In this document: positions 43,858 to 51,935 of the stretch, in pieces | Position numbering within the stretch: the first letter of the stretch is position 1 | Layout: each line of letters opens with the position of its first letter | NCBI GenBank assembly: GCA_020073445.1 | Contig: JAIQFE010000038.1 | Coordinates: 1 to 64,000, forward strand | Direction: 5' to 3' | DNA length: 64,000 bases | Origin: Terriglobia bacterium | GTDB taxonomy: Bacteria > Acidobacteriota > Terriglobia > Bryobacterales > Bryobacteraceae | Notes under the pieces: generated by a model | The model's input: only the letters and a program-made list of their open reading frames with translations | Told to the model about the DNA's origin: nothing | Databases searched by the model: none | Position numbers and translations under genes: made by a program

Positions 43858-44565
43858 CTACAGAATCCCGACTTTGTTGTGCCCGATGATCGTTTCCACC
43901 AGGAACGACAGGGTGCGCATGTCGGCCAGATCGGCGGCCTTCGGATCGAAGTGGCTTCCGCCCGGACGTGCGAACGCGTGCCCGACCTTCGGATACTCGT
44001 AGACCGTAACGCGAGGATCGCCCTTGTACGTTTCCCGCACCTGCGCGGCGACTTCCGGCGAAGCATACTGATCGAGCTCCGCATAGTGCAGCATCAGCGG
44101 ACACGACAGGTTCTTCGCCAGATCCAGCTTCTTGTCGATTCCGACTCCGTAATATCCCACCGCGGCGTCGGGCTTGTGGCGGACAGCGGTCAGGTACGCC
44201 AGATAGCCTCCCCAGCAATAACCCACCACGCCGACCGTGCCGTTGCTGCAGGCCGGATGCTTGCGCAGAAAGTCGATGGCGGAGGCGATGTCGTCGGTGA
44301 CCTGGTTGTCGTCCATCTTGCCGCGCAGGGCGCGTCCGCGTTCGAACTCGGATTCCTTCAGCTCCACGCCAGGCTCGGCGCGCCAGAAAAGATCGGGGCA
44401 GATCGCGGTGAACTGGCGATTGGCCAGGAAGTCGCAGACCTTGCGCATGCTCTCATTGACGCCGAAAATTTCCTGGAGCACGACGACTCCGGGGCCCTTG
44501 CCCTTTTTGGGCAGAGCCATGTAGGCGGACATCTCTCCGCCCTTTACGGGGACTCGAATGGTCAT
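43858..44565 (-). CDS. Dienelactone hydrolase family protein
   Basis: This 235-aa cytoplasmic alpha/beta hydrolase has the catalytic Cys nucleophile in VGVVGYCWGGYLAYL, Asp in LHYAELDQYAS and His in KVGHAFARPG. The opening VVVLQEIFGVNESMRKVCDFLA is standard for carboxymethylenebutenolidase-type enzymes. The natural substrate is unknown. TATGAT (44579-44574) ends 8 nt before ATG 44565 with no Shine-Dalgarno. It is divergent from the lipoprotein gene. Confidence 0.92.
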   Translation of the reverse strand: MTIRVPVKGGEMSAYMALPKKGKGPGVVVLQEIFGVNESMRKVCDFLANRQFTAICPDLFWRAEPGVELKESEFERGRALRGKMDDNQVTDDIASAIDFLRKHPACSNGTVGVVGYCWGGYLAYLTAVRHKPDAAVGYYGVGIDKKLDLAKNLSCPLMLHYAELDQYASPEVAAQVRETYKGDPRVTVYEYPKVGHAFARPGGSHFDPKAADLADMRTLSFLVETIIGHNKVGIL

Positions 44566-44573
44566 AAGGCACC

Positions 44574-44617
44574 ATCATACGGCAAAGTTACGGCAAACCG
44601 AAACAGGCATGTATAAT
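44574..44617. promoter_or_regulatory. Divergent promoter region with two -10 boxes
   Basis: TATGAT on the minus strand (44579-44574) serves the hydrolase gene. TATAAT on the plus strand (44612-44617) ends 7 nt before GTG 44625. The -35 boxes are weak. Both fit leaderless starts. Confidence 0.5.
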
Positions 44618-44624
44618 CGATGAA

Positions 44625-45077
44625 GTGAAACGAAACGCGTTGATGGCGTCCGCGCTGATCTTTACCCTGCTGTTGGCGGCATGCGCGCGCAAAAACATCG
44701 AGAACAAAGACGCCATCCGCCAGGCCGTGGTCGAATACCTCAGCGCGCGCCAGGCGCAGACCGGGCTGGATATGTCGACCATGGACGTCAACGTCCTGGC
44801 CATGACCTTCGAGCGCGATACCGCCCGCGCCACCGTCGAGTTCCGCGTTAAAAATAGCGAAGCCGGGATGCAGTTGAACTACACGCTCGACCGCAAGGGC
44901 GACAAGTGGGTGGTGCAGGCCCGTCAGGATACCGGCCAAGGGCACGGAGTGGTACAGCCCCCCAGCGGCACCGGCGACGCGCCAACTGGAACCGGCCAGC
45001 TTCCTCCGGGTCATCCGTCTGTCCCCGCAACGCCACCTCAGATTCCGATACCTTTACCGTCGAGCCCCAAACAATGA
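44625..45077 (+). CDS. Small lipoprotein, 150 aa
   Basis: A lipobox LLAAC (Cys20) follows a hydrophobic signal. The mature domain (about 25-105) contains AIRQAVVEYLSARQAQTGLD and ARATVEFRVKNSEAGMQLNYTL, resembling small NTF2-like or immunity-type folds, and ends in a Pro/Gly-rich tail. The function is unknown. The start is GTG 44625 behind TATAAT. Its stop overlaps the FAD-protein ATG by 4 bp, so the two are cotranscribed. Confidence 0.78.
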   Translation: MKRNALMASALIFTLLLAACARKNIENKDAIRQAVVEYLSARQAQTGLDMSTMDVNVLAMTFERDTARATVEFRVKNSEAGMQLNYTLDRKGDKWVVQARQDTGQGHGVVQPPSGTGDAPTGTGQLPPGHPSVPATPPQIPIPLPSSPKQ

Positions 45078-46261
45078 AGACCGTTGCTGTACTGGGAGGC
45101 GGCCCGGCGGGGGCATCGGCGGCGGAGCGCTTAGCGCGCGCCGGCCTGAACACCATCGTGTTCGATGAGAAGCTCGCGTGGGAAAAGCCCTGCGGCGGCG
45201 GGCTCACCTACAAAGCCTACGAGCAGTATCCGTATCTGATCGATAACGATACTCCCAAGAAGTTCATCCATGAGACGGTAGTCAACTCCCAGGGCGCGGG
45301 CGAAGCCAAGATGAACCTGACCCAGCCGCTGCTCATCTATTCGCGCCTGGAGCTGAACCGGATGCTGCTGCAACGCGCCGAGCGTGCAGGCGCGGCCCTG
45401 GAACAGACTCGCGTGCTCGGAATCGAGCAGCAGGAAAAAGGCTGGCGGCTGCGCACCCGCAACGGCACAGCGGAAGCCGATTTTCTGATCGTGGCGACGG
45501 GCGCGCGGAATCCCCTGCGTGAGGTCGGCACGCAGTGGGGCACCGGAGACACCATCACCGCGCTGGGCTATTTCGTGCCGGGTGCGCGCGAGCGTATCGA
45601 CATTCAGTTTCTGCCCAAGTTTGAAGGCTACATCTGGGTGTTTCCACGTTGCGGACATCTTTCCGTGGGTATCGCCGGAAGAGGCGAATCGGCGCAAGCG
45701 ATGCGTGCGCGGCTGGAAACTTATATGGCTCAGCAAGGCATTTCGCGCCAGGATGCGACCTTCTATAGCCACATGCTGCCCTCGCTCGAGACTCCGAGCT
45801 GGAGCCGGAACCGCGTGTCGGGCCGCGGCTGGATGGCGGTAGGCGATGCGGGCGGCTTGGTGGATCCCATCACCGGCGAGGGTTTGTATTACGCGATTCG
45901 CTCCGGCGATCTGGCCAGTCAGGTGGTCCTGAATGACGCGCACGATCTCGTGGCTAAAGCCGCAGCTTACCGGGATGCGATCACCCGTGAGTTCGCGCGC
46001 GACCTGGAATACGCCGCGACTCTGGCCAGGCGCGTATATCTGGGCCGGTATCTGTTCCGCAGTGTTCCGCACATGATGGTGGAATTCATGCGGCGCAGCC
46101 CGTGCTTTCGCGACTTGATGCAGGATCTGTTTGCTGGCACGCAACCGTACTTGAGCCTGCGCGACCGCCTGAAGAAAAATATCAATGTGACGTTGCAGGA
46201 AGTCTTCATGCAATTTTTCTTGGAGCACGTAATTCCGGGCCGCTCGCGCGTCTCGTCCTGA
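45074..46261 (+). CDS. Geranylgeranyl reductase family FAD-dependent oxidoreductase
   Basis: This protein of about 395 aa has VAVLGGGPAGASAAERLARA (FAD fold), EKPCGGGLTYKAYEQYP (the PCGGG motif of the family), DFLIVATGARNPLR and WMAVGDAGGLVDPITGEGLYYAI. Members saturate isoprenoid chains of chlorophyll, quinones or lipids, or act as related flavoprotein hydroxylases. ATG 45074 overlaps the lipoprotein stop (ATGA); a longer frame inside that gene is rejected. hemL follows 12 bp downstream. Confidence 0.9.
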   Translation: MKTVAVLGGGPAGASAAERLARAGLNTIVFDEKLAWEKPCGGGLTYKAYEQYPYLIDNDTPKKFIHETVVNSQGAGEAKMNLTQPLLIYSRLELNRMLLQRAERAGAALEQTRVLGIEQQEKGWRLRTRNGTAEADFLIVATGARNPLREVGTQWGTGDTITALGYFVPGARERIDIQFLPKFEGYIWVFPRCGHLSVGIAGRGESAQAMRARLETYMAQQGISRQDATFYSHMLPSLETPSWSRNRVSGRGWMAVGDAGGLVDPITGEGLYYAIRSGDLASQVVLNDAHDLVAKAAAYRDAITREFARDLEYAATLARRVYLGRYLFRSVPHMMVEFMRRSPCFRDLMQDLFAGTQPYLSLRDRLKKNINVTLQEVFMQFFLEHVIPGRSRVSS

Positions 46262-46273
46262 GTTAGAGCGCTG

Positions 46274-47542
46274 ATGAAATCCGAACGGTCGGAAGCTTGG
46301 TTCGCGCGCGCCCAAAAGGTTATTCCGGGCGGCGTGAATTCTCCCGTCCGGGCCTTTCGTGGCGTGGGCGGAACACCGCGATTCATCGACCGCGGCCAAG
46401 GCTCGCGCATTTTCGACACCGACGGCAACTCCTACATCGACTACGTGTGCTCCTGGGGGCCGCTCCTGCTGGGGCATCGCCCGCCCGCCGTCATCGATGC
46501 GTTGCGCGAGGTGCTGGAGGTCGGAACCAGCTTCGGTGCACCCACCGAGCGCGAAGTGGAACTCGCCGAGCTGATCGCCCAGGCCGTGCCCTCCATGGAA
46601 ATGGTGCGGCTGGTGAACTCGGGCACCGAAGCGACCATGAGCGCGCTACGCCTCGCTCGCGGTTTCACCGGACGCGACCTCGTCATCAAGTTCGAGGGCT
46701 GCTATCACGGGCACGTCGATTCTCTGCTTGTGAAGGGCGGCTCGGGAATGGCGACGCTCGGAATCGCCGATTCCGCGGGAGTCCCGAAGGCATTCGCGGA
46801 GACCACCATTTCACTCCCGTTCAACTCCATCGCCGCCGTGGAGAAAGCGTTCGCGGACCGCGCTGGTCAGATTGCCGCGGTAATCGTCGAGCCCGTAGTC
46901 GGCAACATGGGATGCGTTCCGCCCGCGCACGGATTCCTAGAGGCGTTGCGGGACCAGACGGCTCGCCACGGGTCGCTGCTGATTTTCGATGAGGTCATGA
47001 CCGGGTTCCGCGTCGCGCTCGGCGGCGCGCAGCAGCGCTTCGGGATTCAGCCCGATCTGACCACGCTCGGTAAGATTATCGGCGGCGGTTTGCCGATGGC
47101 AGCTTACGGCGGCCGCGCGGACATCATGAAAAAGATCGCGCCTCTGGGGCCCGTCTACCAGGCGGGGACGTTATCCGGAAACCCGCTGGCGGTCGCCGCG
47201 GGTCTCGCGATGCTGCGATATCTGATCGCGCATCCCGAAGTCTACAGCACGCTGGAGTCTCGCGCGGCGGAGCTGACGGCCTGGACGCCTCCGGGCGTTA
47301 CGGTGAATCGCGTTGGCTCGATGTTCACCTTTTTCTTCTCCCCGAACCCCGTGACGGACTGGGACTCGGCCAAGAAGTGCGACACTGCTCGGTTTGGGAA
47401 GTTCTTCCACTTCCTGCTGGAGCGCGGCGTGTACATCGCACCCTCGCAGTTCGAGGCTGGATTCGTATCCGCGGCGCACAGCGAAGAAGATATTCGTGCC
47501 ACGGTGGCCGCGGCGCGTGAGTTCTTCGAAGCCGCTTCCTAA
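46274..47542 (+). CDS. hemL: Glutamate-1-semialdehyde 2,1-aminomutase
   Basis: This 422-aa PLP enzyme forms 5-aminolevulinate for heme by the C5 pathway. [17 protein letters not shown] and [20 protein letters not shown] are unmistakable. The PLP lysine is in [18 protein letters not shown], and [18 protein letters not shown] follows. It is full length. It follows a flavoprotein of the geranylgeranyl-reductase family, a pairing that may link tetrapyrrole and isoprenoid modification, though this is only suggestive. The last 4 bp overlap the convergent STAS gene. Confidence 0.96.
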   Translation: MKSERSEAWFARAQKVIPGGVNSPVRAFRGVGGTPRFIDRGQGSRIFDTDGNSYIDYVCSWGPLLLGHRPPAVIDALREVLEVGTSFGAPTEREVELAELIAQAVPSMEMVRLVNSGTEATMSALRLARGFTGRDLVIKFEGCYHGHVDSLLVKGGSGMATLGIADSAGVPKAFAETTISLPFNSIAAVEKAFADRAGQIAAVIVEPVVGNMGCVPPAHGFLEALRDQTARHGSLLIFDEVMTGFRVALGGAQQRFGIQPDLTTLGKIIGGGLPMAAYGGRADIMKKIAPLGPVYQAGTLSGNPLAVAAGLAMLRYLIAHPEVYSTLESRAAELTAWTPPGVTVNRVGSMFTFFFSPNPVTDWDSAKKCDTARFGKFFHFLLERGVYIAPSQFEAGFVSAAHSEEDIRATVAAAREFFEAAS

Positions 47543-47940
47543 CTGTCGCCCTGTTGCTGCACGAAGCTCAGGATGTCGAAGTGCTTGATCTGGCGATCGG
47601 GGAAGAAGCTGTTCACCGCATCCTGAACCTCGGTGAATACCTCGAAGACAGTATGCAGCTTGGTCAGCAGCAGCAATTCGACATTGCGCTTGTTCGGATT
47701 CACCAGCTTCAGCGCGCCGCCCTGCTTCTTGAGCGATGTGAAGCAGATGACCAGGATGCCCAGCCCGGTAGAATCGATGTATTCCACCCCGCCGAGATCC
47801 ACCACCACATTGTGCTTCCCGGCCGCGGATAGCTGCGCGATCCGTTCCCGCACAATGTTTGACTCGCCTAACGTCAGCCGTCCCTTCAGCGTCAGGATGA
47901 CGACGTCCTCTCGCACGCTTTCAGCGATATCCAGGGGCAT
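47539..47940 (-). CDS. STAS-domain anti-sigma factor antagonist
   Basis: This 133-aa protein has the SpoIIAA-like fold with [20 protein letters not shown]; the Ser of DSTGLG is the expected phosphorylation site. A non-typical C-terminal extension of about 25 residues ends in SFVQQQGDS. Partner switching would require a kinase/anti-sigma factor, which is not nearby. TACACT ends 8 nt before ATG 47940. An HDOD signalling gene lies immediately upstream on the same strand. Confidence 0.9.
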   Translation of the reverse strand: MPLDIAESVREDVVILTLKGRLTLGESNIVRERIAQLSAAGKHNVVVDLGGVEYIDSTGLGILVICFTSLKKQGGALKLVNPNKRNVELLLLTKLHTVFEVFTEVQDAVNSFFPDRQIKHFDILSFVQQQGDS

Positions 47941-48014
47941 GGAACCCTAGTGTAGCAATTGAGCGCGGTGCGGGTCCCAGGTCTGCCGCGGGTTCTTCAG
48001 CCTGCGGTGCCGGA

Positions 48015-48809
48015 TTACGCGAGAGAACATTCGATGCTGTTCACTTCCGTCGCGAACACATCCAGCATCGGCTTGTTCTCGATAATTTCGGCCACGGGTC
48101 CCGAGAATTCCCCTGCCGCCAGTTGCCGGTGACAGCCGCACGCGCCAAACCCGATGTGCTCCGCCACGACGCATCCGAGCTGGACTGCGTCCGCCAGTTT
48201 GCCGCCCACGTTCGGCCAGTGATGCAGCGCCGCCGCGTCCTGCAGGACTTCTGGCAGGCCCCACGCTTCCAGGATCAGTCCCGCCAACTCGGCATGATCG
48301 GTCCCATACGCCTCGCGTTCGTTCCCCATCAGGTCCAGCCCGTCTGTAACCGAATCGTTCACCAGCTGGACGTAGTCCTGTCCGCCGTGCTCGAACAGCG
48401 CCAGTTGCCCGATTCCGTGGAGCAGGCCGGCCGTGTATGCCTGGTCGACCGGTAACACGGCCGTCTGGTCGCCGATGAGCGCGGTCGCCACGCTATGCCG
48501 CCACCAGGCCTTCATAAACGGGGAGGTCCGGTTGGGGATGCCACGCCAGAGTGCCGCGGTAACCACGATCTGCGTCAGGCGCTGGAGTCCCACGATGGCG
48601 ATCGCATGCAGCACCGACACAATCTCCTGCCGCCGCGCATACAGCCCGGAATTGGCCATGCGCAGGGTCTCGCCGGAGAGTGCCGGGTCGAGCGAAATCA
48701 GTTTCGCAACTTCTTTAAAGGAAACGTCTTCGTTGGCGACCAGAGCCATCAGTTTGACGGCGACCGGCGAAAACGAAGGAAGACGCCTCAGGAACTGGCT
48801 GACGACCAT
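48015..48809 (-). CDS. HDOD-domain signalling protein
   Basis: This protein of about 264 aa has the HDOD domain from about residue 8 (LRRLPSFSPVAVKLMALVAN) through SLDPALSGETLRMANSGLY, TAGLLHGIGQLAL and DHAELAGLILEAWGLPE. HDOD proteins are regulatory relatives of HD hydrolases, and most catalytic residues are absent. ATG 48809 is chosen. The frame extends to a TTG at 48917, but that would overlap the upstream PEP-CTERM gene by 40 bp. C-terminal cysteines (FGACGCHRQ) are unusual. Confidence 0.85.
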   Translation of the reverse strand: MVVSQFLRRLPSFSPVAVKLMALVANEDVSFKEVAKLISLDPALSGETLRMANSGLYARRQEIVSVLHAIAIVGLQRLTQIVVTAALWRGIPNRTSPFMKAWWRHSVATALIGDQTAVLPVDQAYTAGLLHGIGQLALFEHGGQDYVQLVNDSVTDGLDLMGNEREAYGTDHAELAGLILEAWGLPEVLQDAAALHHWPNVGGKLADAVQLGCVVAEHIGFGACGCHRQLAAGEFSGPVAEIIENKPMLDVFATEVNSIECSLA

Positions 48810-48876
48810 CCCGCCGGGCGTACCCACAGTAGACACGGATCCCACCACAGCCTTATCGCCAAAGCCGCTCGGGATT

Positions 48877-49470
48877 CTAGGGATTTCTACCCTCCCGGAT
48901 TCGGCGTCGGGCAGCAAGTAGCGCTAACCCCCCTGCGCAGAGAAGCGTGGTCGGAGGCTCCGGCACGGCGGGTGGATCGTAAATCGTCACCGCCTCGCCT
49001 GGATAGGCTCCATAACCTGGGATGGGCGTGACGCTTTCGGCGACAGAGAATGAAAACAGAATATCGCCGCTGCCCCATCCGATTGAGGAAGCGCCGGCGC
49101 TCACGCTAATCTGAAACGGAACGCCCAACGTAAATGGCAGCCAGGTTTTGGTCCCGTTGAAGTCATTGGCAGGAGAACATCCAAAGTCGGTGCATCCGAA
49201 GGTATAGGAGCCCACAGTTCCATGGCTAGCGCCTCCGGAGTTCGCACCGCCCTGTGCAGTTATTGCGATGAACCCATCTCTCACCGGGCCAAGTGTCAAA
49301 CCAATAGCATTCGCACTTGCCGAGATAAATGGATCCCCGCTTGGGTCAGTGTAAAAGACGGTAGCGGTCCCCGTCACGACGGCCGTGTCCAATCCGCTGA
49401 TCGCGGCACTTGTAATCGCGGAAGCGAACGCTGGCAGCGCCGCTAAGGCCAATAGAATGAGTCTCCTCAT
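48877..49470 (-). CDS. PEP-CTERM sorted exported protein
   Basis: This 197-aa protein has a signal peptide (MRRLILLALAALPAFASA) and a beta-rich mature part (GYGAYPGEAVTIYDPP). The C-terminal sorting signal is VPEPPTTLLCAGGLALLAARRR: PEP motif, hydrophobic span, Arg cluster. An exosortase elsewhere in the genome should process it. ATG 49470 is set by GGAGGA 7 nt upstream. The function of the passenger is unknown. Confidence 0.88.
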   Translation of the reverse strand: MRRLILLALAALPAFASAITSAAISGLDTAVVTGTATVFYTDPSGDPFISASANAIGLTLGPVRDGFIAITAQGGANSGGASHGTVGSYTFGCTDFGCSPANDFNGTKTWLPFTLGVPFQISVSAGASSIGWGSGDILFSFSVAESVTPIPGYGAYPGEAVTIYDPPAVPEPPTTLLCAGGLALLAARRRIREGRNP

Positions 49471-49574
49471 GGCGTGTCCTCCAAATCCGGACACAAAGTA
49501 TAGCAATAATGTTTGACGGCATATATCCACTAAACCAAGGGGCATATGCCATTCCAAGCACAAGGTATACCCCG

Positions 49575-50501
49575 TCAGCGAACATGGGCCGAAGATTCAG
49601 GGAATACGAAGCGAATGAGTGGCGCCGCTTGGCGACAGATCGCGCGCCGGCGGCGGCCAGCGCCCAGACACGCTAAACCAGCCCCGAACAGCTCCAAGGT
49701 TCCGGGTTCCGGAACGGTCGAATCGGTTCCCGGGTCGCCGGGTCCGGCGTGGAGATTGGAAATGAATACCGCGCTATCCAGGATATGATCGTTCACGTCC
49801 CCGACCTCAAAAAGGATGGTGTGGCTGCCCGCGGAGAGCGTATTCGTGAAAGTTCGCAGCTGCAGCAGGCCATGCGGATCTTCGAATGCGGAGTTCGTAT
49901 CCGCCGTCGTGAGAGCGCTGCTGAAAGTGCTGCCGACCTGAACCGCGTGATTGGACCCGTCGAAGACACTCTGATCCCCCACTGCCGTGCCGTCCAGAAA
50001 CGCCAGAAATGAGTCGGTGAAGCTGCCGATAAACGTGGGATATTCCACCGAGCCGAAAATAAAATCGAAACCCACCTGGCTGTCCGAGCTCAGGGTGAAG
50101 GTGACCATCAGGGCAGCCACGTCGTTGGAATCGCCGAAACTGGCGATGTGGCCTGGTCCGTAGGCGTCAAACTCCGGCGTGCCGCTTGCTCCCGTATTCG
50201 TGCTCGGAAAGTTGAGGAAGCTGTAGGAGTCCGCCGTCGTATCGATGGCTCTGCCGGTAGACAGCACCACTCCGTCGCCAATCGTCACCGGAGGGCTGGT
50301 GAAGCCAGTGTAGGTTCCAATCTGAGACGCAGCGCCGTTGGTAACCGACGCTGAATTGATCGTCAGTCCGCCTCCGCCTCCCAGCGCCGTCGCCAGAGTG
50401 GTCCCGTCCGTTGTCGGAGTGACGACTAAAGTCGTTGCCGAAGCCGCAGTGGCCAGCAGGAACGCACACGCCGAACTTAGAGATGCAAAGGGTCTGCACA
50501 T
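49575..50501 (-). CDS. Choice-of-anchor L domain PEP-CTERM protein
   Basis: This 308-aa protein has a signal peptide and the choice-of-anchor L domain: TTLATALGGGGGLTINSASV, VTIGDGVVLSTG, FDFIFGSVEYPTFIGSFTDSF and FLDGTAVGDQSV. The PEP-CTERM signal VPEPGTLELFGAGLACLG is followed by an Arg-rich stretch. About 20 extra residues beyond the Arg cluster are atypical. ATG 50501 follows a strong GGAGGAGG site. It is probably surface-attached or part of extracellular matrix. Confidence 0.85.
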   Translation of the reverse strand: MCRPFASLSSACAFLLATAASATTLVVTPTTDGTTLATALGGGGGLTINSASVTNGAASQIGTYTGFTSPPVTIGDGVVLSTGRAIDTTADSYSFLNFPSTNTGASGTPEFDAYGPGHIASFGDSNDVAALMVTFTLSSDSQVGFDFIFGSVEYPTFIGSFTDSFLAFLDGTAVGDQSVFDGSNHAVQVGSTFSSALTTADTNSAFEDPHGLLQLRTFTNTLSAGSHTILFEVGDVNDHILDSAVFISNLHAGPGDPGTDSTVPEPGTLELFGAGLACLGAGRRRRAICRQAAPLIRFVFPESSAHVR

Positions 50502-50641
50502 CGAAACTGGATCCTCCTCCAAGGCAAGCTGTGAAGGGAGTGCGGGCGTGGAGAAAAAATCTCCCCTCGAGGGCCGAGATAGTTTGCGTAGTCCCTGGGA
50601 GTAGCGCCGCGTCGTGGAAATCGCGTCTTAGGGCGCTGGTT

Positions 50642-51879
50642 CTACGGAATGGGTTCGATTCTAAGCAGCGCGCCCGCGTCTTCGTCCGTCAAAAGATACA
50701 GCAAACCGTCCGGGCCCTGGCGAACTTCGCGAATTCTCTGGTGCAGTTCGGTGAGCATCGTTTCGCGGCGAAGCTCTTCGGTCTTGTCATTGAACACGAT
50801 CCGCTCCAGATGTCCCGTTCCGGGGATTTCGCCCGTGCGCATGCTGCCGACGAAAACGTTGTTCTTCCACGCAGGGAAGCGATCGCCCGTGTAGACCGCC
50901 ATGCCGGCCACCGCGATCGACGGCACCCAGAACACGAGTGGCTGTTCGATGCCTTCGCGCCACGGCACTTCCGAAACCCGTGGACCCTCGTACGTGCGGC
51001 CATAGCTCGCCACCGGCCAGCCGTAGTTCTTGCCCGGCAGGATGATGTTGATTTCATCGCCGCCATTCGGACCGTTTTCGTTATTCCACAGGGCTCCCGT
51101 CACCGGATGCACCATCAGCCCCAGCGTATTGCGATGCCCCATGGAATAGATCTCAGGTCTATATCCGGCGCGCCCCCCATGGAATAGATCTCAGGTCTAT
51201 ATCCGGCGCGCCCCACGAAGGGATTGTCCTGGGGAACTGTGCCGTCGTCGCGCAGCCGCATGATCTTTCCGCGATGACTCTTGGGATCTTGCGAAGAGTC
51301 GCTATTCGAAGCGCCGTTCGACACATAGATCATGCCATCGCGCCCGAATGCCATGCGCGAGTTGTACCCGTTTGCGTCCTCCGGCAGCCAATCGGCCACG
51401 AAGATATCCCGAACCTCCGTCAGCGCGCCGTTCTCCAGGCGTCCCCGCGCCAGCGCCGTCGCGATCGTCTTATTCGGCCCCGGCTTGTTGTAAGTAAGAT
51501 AGACCAGCTTGTTCTCGGCGAACTTGGGATGCAGCGCCACATCCATCAGTCCCGAGTTCCCGATCAGCCGCACCGCGGGCACTCCCGTGACCGGCTTCGG
51601 GTCGAGCTTGGCGTCCCGCGTCACATCATGGATAACTCGCAGCCGCCCCGGACGCTCCGTCACCAGCATGCTGCCGTCCGGCAGAAACACCAGGCTCCAC
51701 GGATGTTCCAGACCCTTGGCGACCACCGACACCCGGATCTTGTGCTGCTCGGCCGTGTCGAAGACAAATGGTCCGTTTCCCAGCGGAGCCACCGGCACGC
51801 CTATCGGCTGCTGAGCAACGGCCCCTGCCATCGCGGCCACCAAACCAAGGAAACAGTTTCTTAGCACGACGTCACGCAT
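50642..51879 (-). pseudogene. PQQ-type aldose sugar dehydrogenase, broken by a 38-bp tandem duplication
   Basis: The N-terminal part (from ATG 51879) has a signal peptide, then VVAKGLEHPWSLVFLPDGSM, ERPGRLRVI, NSGLMDVALHPKFAENKLVY and GRAGYRPEIYSMG. The C-terminal part continues in another frame with HRNTLGLMVHPVTGALWNNE, GPNGGDEINIILPGKNYGWP and GIEQPLVFWVPSIA. Together they make a complete YliI/Asd-like beta-propeller. The break is a duplicated 38-bp block (51137-51214); removing one copy joins YSMG directly to HRNTLGL. It is annotated as one broken gene spanning both frames. TACTTT ends 6 nt before the ATG. Confidence 0.85.
51137..51214. repeat. 38-bp tandem duplication
   Basis: Positions 51137-51176 match 51175-51214 exactly at an offset of 38 bp. 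Each unit contains the small inverted repeat ATAGA/TCTAT, which could promote slippage. The duplication is not a multiple of three and disrupts the sugar dehydrogenase frame. Confidence 0.95.
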
Positions 51880-51935
51880 GGCTCGAAAGTATCACCCGCC
51901 AGCGCCGACGTGCAACCTGCGACCTGCGACCCCGA

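Noticed and set aside
43517-44218. Possible ORF across the multi-hairpin gap downstream of thrC
   Set aside because: It runs antisense to thrC and the hydrolase in the wrong frame and through inverted repeats; no coding signal.
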